A DNA stretch of 64,000 nt. Origin: Notospermus geniculatus (Eukaryota; Nemertea; Pilidiophora; Heteronemertea; Lineidae). Position 1 is the stretch's first letter, and each line of letters starts with the position of its first letter. Below, piece after piece: positions 23,440 through 34,700 of the stretch. A program made the position numbers and the translations under genes. The stretch lies in the NCBI GenBank assembly GCA_002633025.1, contig NMRB01000842.1, positions 202,414 through 266,413 on the forward strand. The letters are read 5' to 3'. Below the pieces are notes generated by a model that was given only the letters and a program-made list of their open reading frames with translations, did not search any database and had not been told where the DNA came from.

Positions 23440-23590
23440 ACTTCTGGTAGCTCGACTTGAAAGTGCCAGCCTGAAGAAGACCCCGGTTGGTGTCGAAAAT
23501 TTGCTATGATTCTGGAAGTTGACTTCCTGTTTATCATCATTTTGTGTGTCAATTTTTGTGCTCTCTCTTTCTTTGTACAAGGTGCCTCAA
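23440..23590 (+). repeat. Repeat with hammerhead-like core, copy 1
   Basis: CTGAAGA (23471-23477), a GACCCC/GGTGTC stem and GAAA (23495-23498) follow the hammerhead pattern CUGANGA-stem II-GAAA. The downstream block TTGTGTGTCAATTTTTGTGC is shared with 53330-53350. Other copies are at 53136-53318 and 55972-55999. Likely end of a retroelement, perhaps Penelope-like; this is inference. Confidence 0.4.
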
Positions 23591-23684
23591 TATTTTTTGA
23601 AAAGTAGATCCAGAACAACAGCGTAGCCACCTCTTAAGGTGACAATGTCTCTCATTTCTTGCCTGTGATGTCCTTAGCTGGGAT

Positions 23685-25299
23685 CTATTTGGTGCAAACA
23701 ACACACGTCAGTTCAGCACCGTTCACATAAGGTTGACAAGGTAAGGATCCACACCGCCCTTCAACATGATACATAAGTGCTCCATCTTCGTTCTTAACAC
23801 CGCCCTCTGTGCCACTGTCCGGCGAATTATCCACACAGACAAAGTTATGCTGTGCCTTGTGGACATGGTCAGCCGTCATTAGGTAACCCCAGTATTCCTT
23901 GTTCCAACCAGCTGGGCATTCCTTCGTTCCTGGGATCATCAACTGTGAATATAAATACGGAATGTCTAAGTGAGTCTGCCCCCGAAACCATTAGAGTTAT
24001 TTTTTAATCGTTATCCGGGTAAAGCTGAGTTCTTCACCAAATACATGTATCAGCAGTAGAAACCGTACAGAAACATTTTGAGAGTCTGTGGCTGTATTTG
24101 CCTACCATACTACTCCTAGAGTGACTCCTACAGACACTGCATTGCACGTCTGTGTCGTGAAGGCTATGCGGTTGGGAATTTGCTGTACCAAAGAGACTGT
24201 ACCCGCTGACCGAGAATTCCGTACCATAGATTAGAGCATCGCCCTTTTCTCCAGCCATGATATTTGCATAGTTGGGGTTATCTGTCAGACAGATGTAGTT
24301 GCTACCACCCCCTTGATGAATATAATGTCCGCCACCGGCAAAACCTTGATAAAGAAACACATGTTCATAATCATAAATGCTAAAGACAGGTACCCTAGTG
24401 ACGTAGTTGGAATAAAGTGCCCTATCAGGTACAGTCTGCTCCCAGTGTATTCGACCTCGCAGTTGTGAAAGGTTCGTCAACTAGATGTACTTGTATTGTA
24501 AGAATAAGAGGGAGGACGGTCAATGGAAGTGTAGCTATTCATCGTATCCAGGCCTACATCGTTCTGTGACGTTGTACGTTTTGCCCACCAGCTTTCTTCA
24601 GCAAAGCAATTAATTTTGCCCACCACCTTTGCGTCATTACGGCGACGTCAGCAATGGCGGACACTGTCGGAGTTACGTCGTGGCCCAGCATCGGTTTATA
24701 GGCCTACTCCACGAAAACGCGAAACGCGGCAATTTTGGGGGAATAATTGAATCAGGCTATCGCCCAAAGATGGCGCTGCTAACGCCTGGGCAATCAAAAG
24801 CCACCAGTTGAGTCGTCCCCGTGGTAGGACATATGTTCATCGGCTGAATCACGTCTAGCATGTCGAGAGGCATGAATCGCAGTGATCACCCGTTTTGCGC
24901 CAATTCTAGCACCACTAGAGACGGCTATTGGTCATCTGCTAAGAAGCATTTTCGGTGCGCAGGTTGTACGTGAAGCGGTTCGAAACATCTGCGGTGGTAA
25001 AGTAGGAGAGATGCCATGTGCTTCTGAACCCCCTAATAATGTCCAACGATGTACGGGTTAGTAGGCCGACATTTAGACGGTGTTCGCGAATCTCAACGGT
25101 TACCGGTACCCATCTTTCCAGGGAATGGAAGACTACCCAAAGTTTGTCAATCTAAAGGAATTTTTTAAAAAAAACGGAAACCGTAACCTACCGTTACACG
25201 AAACTCCGTAATCTGATGAACGGTTAACAATCCGAGCCACGCGAAGATCGTCAGGACCAAAATTAGGTTCTTAATGGTTCGCTCTCTCCTCGATGCCAT
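23685..25299 (-). pseudogene. Short-chain collagen C4-like gene, unit 3 (exons 2-3 deleted)
   Basis: Exon 1 (25192-25299, 36 codons, donor GTAGGT), exon 4 (24106-24344) and exon 5 (23685-23942, same TAG) are intact and have the same lengths as in the complete copies. Exons 2 and 3, with the furin-type site and the first cysteine, are missing: homology to unit 2 breaks near 24545 and resumes near 24690. Splicing exon 1 straight to exon 4 shifts the frame and gives an early stop. Probably a pseudogene of recent origin, since exons 4 and 5 remain open. An alternative exon cannot be excluded. Confidence 0.75.
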
Positions 25300-25578
25300 T
25301 GTGGATACCCGATAAGACGTCGTGGCCACTCAACGGAATACACCAGTCTCTCCAGAAGCTGATTGTCTTCAGGCCTAGGCCTACTGGTTGTTTGTATTGT
25401 CAACCAATTGAAACAGTTTGTCTTGCTGCATCAGCTGGCAACATAAACATTCTGATAGAGGATATATTCCAGACATTCTGGTGTTAAAGCTGAACTGCAT
25501 GAACAAAAACTGGAGATTCCAGCTATGAAAAAAGACCACCACGCCACGGTGGTGGTCAGGAGAAATTCAAACGACCAT

Positions 25579-25736
25579 AAAGCCGCCCATACACGGCGCA
25601 ATATTATTGCACAATATGGGGCCCAAATGCGTGGTCGTGTGCTTCTAGCATGATAATTAGAAGAAAGATTGACAATAATATTGCCCGTTGTGATCCTCAT
25701 ATTGTGCAATAATATTGATCGTGTATGGGCAGCTTA
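25579..25736. mobile_element. Hairpin MITE, GCCGCCCATACACG family, copy 1
   Basis: Ends AGCCGCCCATACACG and inverse with CAATATTATTGCA in both arms. A second copy lies at 48516-48672 and a longer distant relative at 57261-57702. Confidence 0.85.
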
Positions 25737-25751
25737 AGGCACTTTCAAAAC

Positions 25752-26513
25752 ACCTCCAAAACATGATAGACTACCAGGATATTTGGTGGCGCCACTGTAT
25801 TCACCCCGAGTCTGTCAATGGAGCAACATCAAGACATGGCATCCAGTGACGTCTGCAGGTCGAACGCATTAGGTTCTTACCGAACCAGAGAATAAAGTCG
25901 GTCACCATTCTATAGTATTCACTTCTTGTTAACATTTATGGTGTTATCCAAGCACCATTTGAAAACATTTATGCATTCAAAAACAATACAACACGCATTT
26001 GACGTACATCAGCGTCATCAGATATCATTATATATAGGTTGAGGATAATTCTTATTTTATTCCGTTGGTCATAATTACCGTAATCAATTAAATATTCTTT
26101 CTACAAATACACACACATCGCGCGAGTCATGTATGTATTATTGCTCAGATCAAGTACATTGCGTTTCTCTGAAAATATATTCAAATAACGAAACTATGGC
26201 AAAAAAATCAAATAAGATTTATATGCAACATGTTTGCAATAATACCAAATGGAGTTTCGGAAACTCACACGAGTGGTGTATTATTTGTTGATGCCGAAGT
26301 TTTTGCCATTGTACCATATATTTCAACTGGGCGCAAGCACTAAAGAAACCTGACCAACCTCATACTCAGGTTCCAACAGATCGTACTAAGTCTATCAGGC
26401 TCTGTCACTTGGACACTATCTCTTGATGTGTCTTGATTGAAAGCCTGAGATTGAATACAGTGGCGCCACCAAATAAGCCGGTAGACTATCATGTTTTGGA
26501 GGTACTTGGACGG
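25752..26513. mobile_element. 762-bp TIR element nested in the TTAA element
   Basis: ACCTCCAAAACATGATAG at the left and its inverse at the right, with about 50 bp of TIR including GGTGGCGCCACTGTATTCA. No recognisable protein. Confidence 0.75.
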
Positions 26514-26580
26514 GCGTTCGCACGTCTGTAGAACACCATACTGCGGCGCTCTGGTTTTTGTTCATGCAGTTCAGCTTTAA

Positions 26581-27571
26581 ACAACGCCAAATATGAGTAT
26601 GGCCTAGTTGTGGGTACGGTCGTTGATTCCAAGTATCCTGTTCTTTGTAATTACATGTATGAGCCGACACTTGCCGTTTACGTCACAAATTCTTGCAAAG
26701 CAGGCCACCACGAATACGGTTCAGAGGATTTTTTTCCAGAAATTTGAAGGTCGGTGGTCATGCTCTACGTCTTGTACACTGTGTTGATGAACATGTAGCA
26801 GAATCAACCAACAACGAACGTCCTGTCCTTACTAGATGACGCGTAGAATATGCATGCCCCGATTAGGTTTGTCTTTAAATTCAGCTGTACCCTCCTCCGT
26901 ATGGAAGAAGGCACGAGTTTTAAAGTGCAGCAAAACAACTGAAAACCTGGTGGTCAAATTAGAAAGTATAAAGAACCAGAAAGACACAGGAAATGCGATA
27001 GTCTTCCCTAGCTTGATATTCCCTTGACATTTTTCGGTTCAGAAGAAGGGTCGTATGCTCGGGTCGGACTTAACCTAAAAGTATGGCTGAAGTTAGACTT
27101 TCTGCATGCCTGAAACATTGAGAAAGGTCAGAATTTAATGAAAGTTTGGCTGAAGTCCTACCTTAGCATACGGCCTTAAGTCTAACTTCTGATCAGCTAC
27201 TTTTAGGCTAAAGTCCGACCCGAGCATTCGGCCCAAAGTGTAGTTGTATCATTGCAAACTTGGTCGTCAAATTAAAAAGTAAAAACAACCAGAAAGACGC
27301 AAGAAAGGTGATGGTCCCCCTCGCTTGACATTCCTTCGATTTGTTTCGGTTGTGGACATCGCAGCAAAATCACTGTCAGTTCCAGCACTGCTGACGAGTG
27401 AATTCAAACATGAAGGTGCTAATAAAGTACATACATGTAGTCGCTCATTTTGTTCCTTCAGGCCTTTCTTGTCATGCTTGTCGTAAGCAACTTACATCGA
27501 TTTACATGTTTGTCCTCTATCATCTATTGAATTCTAGAAAGAAACGCAATATGCGAAAAGAAATTTACTTA
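26581..27571. other. Upstream region of unit 3
   Basis: Homologous to the upstream regions of units 1 and 2. The AAATTAGAAAGTATAAAGAAC block is doubled (26940-27030 and 27250-27360). Between the two copies lies a hairpin with GGTCGTATGCTCGGGTCGGA and its inverse (about 27045-27235), a relative of sequence at 17690-17850. No coding exon seen. Confidence 0.5.
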
Positions 27572-28402
27572 GGGCCATATTCATAAAGGGTGTTTTTCTC
27601 TTAGACGCGACTAACTAGCAAAATCGCTGACTAAACAGGGGATAATCGCACGTTCAAGTTAGACAGCATTTCATAAAAGTGATTAGATCACCAGACGTTT
27701 AACCAACCTACAAAAGTAGACACCCGCGTGCAAGTAACAAAAGAAATGTTAAACGTCCCAAGGGGCTTGTTTATCTCGCGTACAAACTGTCATTTCGCCT
27801 TAGGCGCGCTGAAGCTTCGCAATGAATCCACTCCGTATCCTCGAATTAGGTGCAGAAGAAGCATGGGAAGAGGCAGAACGAAGGCAGCCTGTTGATTTGC
27901 GTGTTTTTACAGATCATACAAATCCGGGAATCACGTGCGACAGCATCCCATGCCACTTGCTTCTTCTGATTGACTGTAGCATCTGAACGTTTGTTTTCAA
28001 TCACATCTTTCCGAATGTTTCAGCCTCAATTAGCCACATCCGCTGATTGGCTGCAAAATTGTCAGCTCGTTTTTTCGACATAGTTCATACTTCGACGCAA
28101 AACCATCGGCGTCCGGCGCGCAATCAAAATCTATGGTGCCATGCATGACCGGGGCCTTTGTTCTGACATGCTACGTACTTCGTTACATGATCTTTCAGCG
28201 ACTGGGAAATGCCCGCAGCAAGAAAATCGGTGATTAACCGGGAAGTTAGACGCGGACAGATAAACGGCCGATCATCTCTTGTTGTGAATTGCGATCATCA
28301 AGGGTGTTTATCCACACGCGTACAAACCTGTTTTAACCAGCGTACAAAAGTTATCCGCGTCTAGGCTAATCGCGCGATGATCACCCTTTATGAATACGGC
28401 CC
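27572..28402. mobile_element. 831-bp TTA-flanked element, GTATTCATAAA family
   Basis: GGGCCATATTCATAAAGGGTG and its inverse, each next to TTA (27569-27571, 28403-28405). A 3-bp TTA duplication suggests PIF/Harbinger. The inner part has no recognisable transposase. Sister units are uninterrupted here. Confidence 0.8.
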
Positions 28403-28770
28403 TTAAAGTTTCTTCTGTTTGACATATTTAGAGCATATGTTTGACATATTTAGAGCATATGTAGACAGACTATTATAAAATGCCAGCAACGCCAAGGTAT
28501 GGGATTGCACTTCCTCGAAACCCCCAAGTGAACTCCATCATGCCTGTGTTATAGCTGGGAATTTTGTCATTGTAATCAGAAGTCTTCCTGGTGTAGCTAA
28601 AAATCATTTAGTAGGCGGTCTTTTTTAAACAAAATACCTAAAAGCGATTGCCACATTCTACAAGGTTGCTAAAGACTTGAACAGTAGGTCCGTCAGTACG
28701 ACAGCGCAGCCACCTCTAAGGTGACAATGTCTCTTTTTCTTGGCTGTACGTTGATGTTCTTAGCTGAGAA

Positions 28771-31700
28771 CTATTTGGTGCAAACAACACACGTCAGTTC
28801 AGCACCATGCACGTAAGGTTGACAAGGTAAGGATCCACACCGCCCTTCAACATGCAACATAAGTGCACCATCTTCATCCTTACGGCCACCCTCTGTGCCA
28901 CTGTCCGGCGAGTTGTCCACACAGACAAAGTCATGCTGTGCCTTGTGGCCGTAGTGACCGGTCATTAGGTAACCCCAGTATTCCTTGTTCCAACCAGCTG
29001 GGCATTCCTTCGTTCCTGGGATCATCACCTGCCAAATATAAATACGGAAAGTCTTAGAGAGTCTGCCCCCGAAACCATTCCAGTTATTTTTTAACCATTA
29101 TCCGGGTAAAGCTGAGTTCTTCACCAAATACCTGTATCTGCAGTTAGAAACCGTACAGAAACATTTTGAGGGTCTGCGGTTGTATGTACCTACCATACTA
29201 CTCCTAGAGTGACTCCTACAGGCACTGCATTGCACGTCTGTGTCGTGAAGGCTATGCGGTTGGGAATTTGCTGTATCAAAGAGACTGTACCCGGAGATTT
29301 GGAACTCCGCACCATAGATTAGAGCAGCGCCGTTTTCTCCAGCCTTGATATTCGCATAGTTCGGGTTGTCTGTCAGACAGACGTAGTTGCTACCACCCGC
29401 TACGTGATTATAACGTCCGCCACCGGCAAAACCTTGATTAAAAATGCATGATCGTTATCGGAAGAAACAAACCTTTCTAGGGAAGATCACGTATTCATTT
29501 AAGCTGAAGGGATGCCTAAGAGATCGGCACAGGCCTAGCGGCGGTCTCAGTGCTACATCTATTGTGCGGCAGCCCATAACAATAGCTTAATATTGATCGA
29601 CTCGGTGGAATTCCCCGCTTTTTCTGCGATTTTCGTCTTTCTTTTGCACTTAAAGGGACTAGGAAAATTTTTTCAAGCTTCGGTTATTACAATCTTCGAT
29701 GATCGAAGGCCGATCTGCTCACCACTACGTTACACCGCACATCACCCTTCGAGAAATAGACCAGTCCGGCGGCGTATCTTCGCACCATGCCAACTTTACC
29801 GGTCGACCAATCATATGACACTTTATATCGGGTCTTCGGCTACAACTCTTTGTACCACGATTCAAATTTTACAACACCGATTCTGATTGGCCTCTTCTTC
29901 TCGAGGCGGCAGATACGCCGTGGACCGGTCACTTTCTCGAAGGGTGATGTGCGNNNNNNNNNNNNNNNNNNNNNNNNNNNNNNNNNNNNNNNNNNNNNNN
30001 NNNNNNNNNNNNNNNNNNNNNNNNNNNNNNNNNNNNNNNNNNNNNNNNNNNNNNNNNNNNNNNNNNNNNNNNNNNNNNNNNNNNNNNNNNNNNNNNNNNN
30101 NNNNNNNNNNNNNNNNNNNNNNNNNNNNNNNNNNNNNNNNNNNNNNNNNNNNNNNNNNNNNNNNNNNNNNNNNNNNNNNNNNNNNNNNNNNNNNNNNNNN
30201 NNNNNNNNNNNNNNNNNNNNNNNNNNNNNNNNNNNNNNNNNNNNNNNNNNNNNNNNNNNNNNNNNNNNNNNNNNNNNNNNNNNNNNNNNNNNNNNNNNNN
30301 NNNNNNNNNNNNNNNNNNNNNNNNNNNNNNNNNNNNNNNNNNNNNNNNNNNNNNNNNNNNNNNNNNNNNNNNNNNNNNNNNNNNNNNNNNNNNNNNNNNN
30401 NNNNNNNNNNNNNNNNNNNNNNNNNNNNNNNNNNNNNNNNNNNNNNNNNNNNNNNNNNNNNNNNNNNNNNNNNNNNNNNNNNNNNNNNNNNNNNNNNNNN
30501 NNNNNNNNNNNNNNNNNNNNNNNNNNNNNNNNNNNNNNNNNNNNNNNNNNNNNNNNNNNNNNNNNNNNNNNNNNNNNNNNNNNNNNNNNNNNNNNNNNNN
30601 NNNNNNNNNNNNNNNNNNNNNNNNNNNNNNNNNNNNNNNNNNNNNNNNNNNNNNNNNNNNNNNNNNNNNNNNNNNNNNNNNNNNNNNNNNNNNNNNNNNN
30701 NNNNNNNNNNNNNNNNNNNNNNNNNNNNNNNNNNNNNNNNNNNNNNNNNNNNNNNNNNNNNNNNNNNNNNNNNNNNNNNNNNNNNNNNNNNNNNNNNNNN
30801 NNNNNNNNNNNNNNNGGGGGGGGGGGGGGGGGGGTCGGTCGGCCCGGATAAAAGTTGCCCCGGGCCGAGCCTTTTTAACCCATTCACACTACCACTTTTT
30901 GCCAAGCCGTGCCCGCCTTACGAAAATGTGGCACGTGTAAATGACATTGCTACGTGGTAATGGGCGAATTTTACACAAAATGTGTAAAAGTACGCAAAAA
31001 TGGGTAAATTTTGCCCATTACCACGTGGCAATGTCATTTACACGTGGTACATTTTCGTAAGGGGTACTCTTGGGGGGGGGGGGAGTGGTTTGCTAGTCAT
31101 TAAAAGGAACCTTCCCCGCACAGAGACAAACAGTCCAAAAAAATTAGGTTGATGACCAGTACAGCTACCATCTTGGATGTGCGGCGGACCTTGTCATTGA
31201 CAGTAACCTTCCCCTCATAGGGACAAACCCGTTCACGAAAAAAATCAGGTTGATCGCTCAGTGTTTTAAAGTTAACTACAGAAACGGAATTAACATGACC
31301 GCCATCTTGGATGGCCAGCAGTGCTGGTCATCGAAAGGAACCTTCCCCCCATGGAGATAAACCCTCACAAAAAATATCAGGTTGATCAGTCAAAATGTTA
31401 TCATGTTAATTGATGGAAACCGAACTCGACATGGCCACCATTGTCGCCTTCTTGGACGGCCGGCGGAGCTGCTCATCGAAAGGAACCTTCCCCTCATACA
31501 TACCAACCCTCAAAAAAATTCAGATTGATCGGCCAAAGCGTTCTCAAGTTAATCGGCGAAAATGATTTCAAGATGGCAACCATAACCGCCATCTTGGATG
31601 GGCAGCGGTGCCTGTTGGCAGAAGGAACCTTCCCCTTATAGACACCAACGTCACAAAAAATGCAGGTTGATTGCGCAAAGTGTTCCCAAGTTAATTGACG

Positions 31701-34700
31701 GAAACCGACTTAAGATGGTCACCATAGCCGCCATCTTGGATGGGCGGTGGAGCTGGTCATCGAACGAAAGCTTCCCCTGATAGACACCAACCCTACAAAA
31801 AATTCAGGTTCATTCCGCAAAGCATTCTGAAGTTAATCGACAGAAACTGACTTCAAGATGGTCACCATAGCCGCCATCTTGTTGGGCGGCGGAGCTGGTC
31901 ATCGAAAGGATCCTTCCCCTGATAGAGACCAACCCTCACCAAAAAATTCAGGTTGATGGGTCAAAGCGTTCTCAAGTTAATTGATGACGGAAATTTCAAG
32001 ATGGCCACCATAGCCGCCATCTTGGATGATCGGCGGAGCTGTTCATCAAAAGGAGCCGTCTCCTCACAGAGACCAACCCTCACAAAAAAAATTCAGGTTG
32101 ATCAGTCAAAGCGTTCTCAAGCTAATTGACGGCAAGCTAATTAACGGACACTCACACCGACGCAAGCGCCAAGACATAATGCATAAAAAGCCTAAGATTT
32201 CTCAACTACCGTTAGAACAAGTGGGAGGGCAGTAAATGGAAGTAATGGAAGTTACGATAAAAATAAACGTGCTAAAAGAAATACGTGCTGTTTTGAATAG
32301 TTCATACCAAGAAACTAGAGTTCCTACCTCTGTAAACAAGCTCTGTGTCATGGGGACAATCCTTCCTGCCCCATCTGATGTAACTGGCGCCACCTGGAAT
32401 CGAAAATCAACACGTCTTCAGTCAACTTGTTAACATGTCAGTGCCGTATGGAACAACCACGGAAGTTTCAGCAGTGTTGGTAGAAAACCACATTGCCGCA
32501 TATCCTGTAATCAGATATGAAAGAGTAAAATTCGGAGCTGCCTCCTCACATGGCGTGATCCCATAGAAATGTACTCACCACTTGTCGAAGGGTTTGGGTT
32601 TACAGATCTCTTCTCTCGTCCGGTGTCTTTGTGTTTCTGATAAAATTGAAATGCATGTATATGAGAATCAGGTGCAATCAAAACGGGTTGGTTCTAAACC
32701 TGGCACTGGCACGCTGGCACTGGCACCGGTATCATATTATGGCCAGAAATCATGAAAAACAAATGTATATATACGTAACAGTTATTATTTTGGAAGATAC
32801 CGGTAATAGGGCCAACCAGTTTAACATGGATCAATTTTGTTGAAAACAAATTTAATTTTTTTTCTACTTTTTTAGATTTTTCAACATAATTGATCCATGT
32901 TAAACTGGTTAGCCCTATTATCTTTTTATCTTCCAAAACAATAACTGTTAGGTAAATATACCATTTTTCATGATTTTTGACCATAATATGATGCCAGTGC
33001 CAGGTTTAGAACCAACCCAATGAAAACAGTGTTCAGCAAATCTTCATTATTGTCGCAGTGGAGTACGCTCGGCCAAGCATTTAATTGCATGTCACATACT
33101 TTACATTCAACCCTGGCAATGTTGGCCAAAAAATTGAATTCGGCTTTCACACAAAGGCGGCACTGATGACCTGGAGCAATCAAAGGCCACCAGTTGAACC
33201 GATCCCGCCGTACGATATATGTTCATCGGCTGAATCACGTCGAGCATGTCGAGAGGCACGAGTCGCACTGACAATCCATCCGTCGCTATGGTGCCAAAGC
33301 GGTCGTGAAAGCGGATCTCTAACTGGCAAGCTAGTAGCACGCACTAGAGACGCATATTGGTCGTCTTCTGAGAATCGCGTGAACCAAAGCATTTTCGGTA
33401 CGCAGGTAGTATGTAAAGCGGTTTCGAAACAACTGCAGTGGTAGAGTGGCTAGAGAGGTTCAACTACCGGAATGAATTGCAGTCCGTTGTGGACATCCTT
33501 GATAAAAACGATTTGATAGACGTTTTCAATTCGGCAGACACCATAAATTGAAGGCAGAAAAATTTGGCCTGATAAATCGGAAGTGCGGATAAATAATGAA
33601 TATTGATGTCGTAATCCTAGTCGTTACGACTTGAAACACGACTATAATTTTTGCGATTTACGTGCACTTCGTGTACGAGTCAAATTATCCTGCTACAAAG
33701 TTATGGCATTTTACGATTGGCAAACGTCTATCAAATCTTTTATATCAAGGATGTCTACCGCGGACATCATTCTGATAGTTGAAGCCGGATTCGGAAATTT
33801 GCGCAACCTCTCTAATGTCGCACGATGTACGGGTTAGTAGGCCGACATAATAGGGAGTTTTCGCAATGTCCCCGAAACGCCAACGCGAACGTCAATTCCA
33901 TTTTTCGATGCCACGAAGAGAGCACGGAATAAAAGGATAGACGTTCGCGTTGGCGTTTCGGTAAACTCCCTACGGAGTTGTGTACCGCGCCTCCTTCAGT
34001 TTACCCGCTCTCCACAACTGCTTAACTTCGTAAAATACGCCGCGTTTGGTCAACTGATGGCGCTGAGAGAGTCGACCAATGAGAGCACCGAGCAACCGGT
34101 AACCAAGCTGGCCTGAGACACGTTTTCATTGGCCGAGCGGTTCGTAGCCATGGTAGCATAAGAACATCCGTTGCCGACGGGCCAAAGAGTTCTGAAAGCA
34201 GCGTGCTGATAGGCTCTAAAACTCGCGCCAGGCCCTGACGCCATATGTTGACCAAACGCGGCGACTTCCACGAAGTAAAGCAGTTGTGGAGAGCGAGTAA
34301 ACCGAAGGGGGCGCGACTCACAACTGCGTAGGGAGTTTAGCGTTTCGAGGGCTTTGCGAAAACTCGCTACTATACAGGGTGTTCGGGAATCTCACTCCCT
34401 CTTTCCAGGGAATGAAAGACTACCCGAAGTTTGTCAATTTAAGGGCTAGGTCCACTCACCAAATTTTCCAAGCCCACTTTTCTGAAATGTCAAATATCTT
34501 TAAAACACTACAGTCTTTTTACTTTGCATCTACACCTAAATTATCAGACGGACAGTGCAACAACTAAAACGACAAATTAGTTTGTGGTCGATCCACTCAT
34601 TAGCTGAAACAAAGGTTACAGCTTTCGGTACATAATGCCGCCGTATTACAAAGAATCAAGAGACTATCTTCTGTATACCAGTAACTTTGGTTTGTATCTA

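Larger units (their letters stand above)
25488..26576. mobile_element. TTAA-flanked 1.1-kb element (host of two insertions)
   Basis: AGCTGAACTGCATGAACAAAAAC and inverse, with TTAA at 25484-25487 and 26577-26580. It occupies the TTAA about 185 bp upstream of exon 1 of unit 3. Much of its length consists of later insertions (25579-25736, 25752-26513), so the original element was small. Confidence 0.85.

Noticed and set aside
29787-30960. Three 350-codon open frames
   Set aside because: They consist almost entirely of N from the assembly gap.
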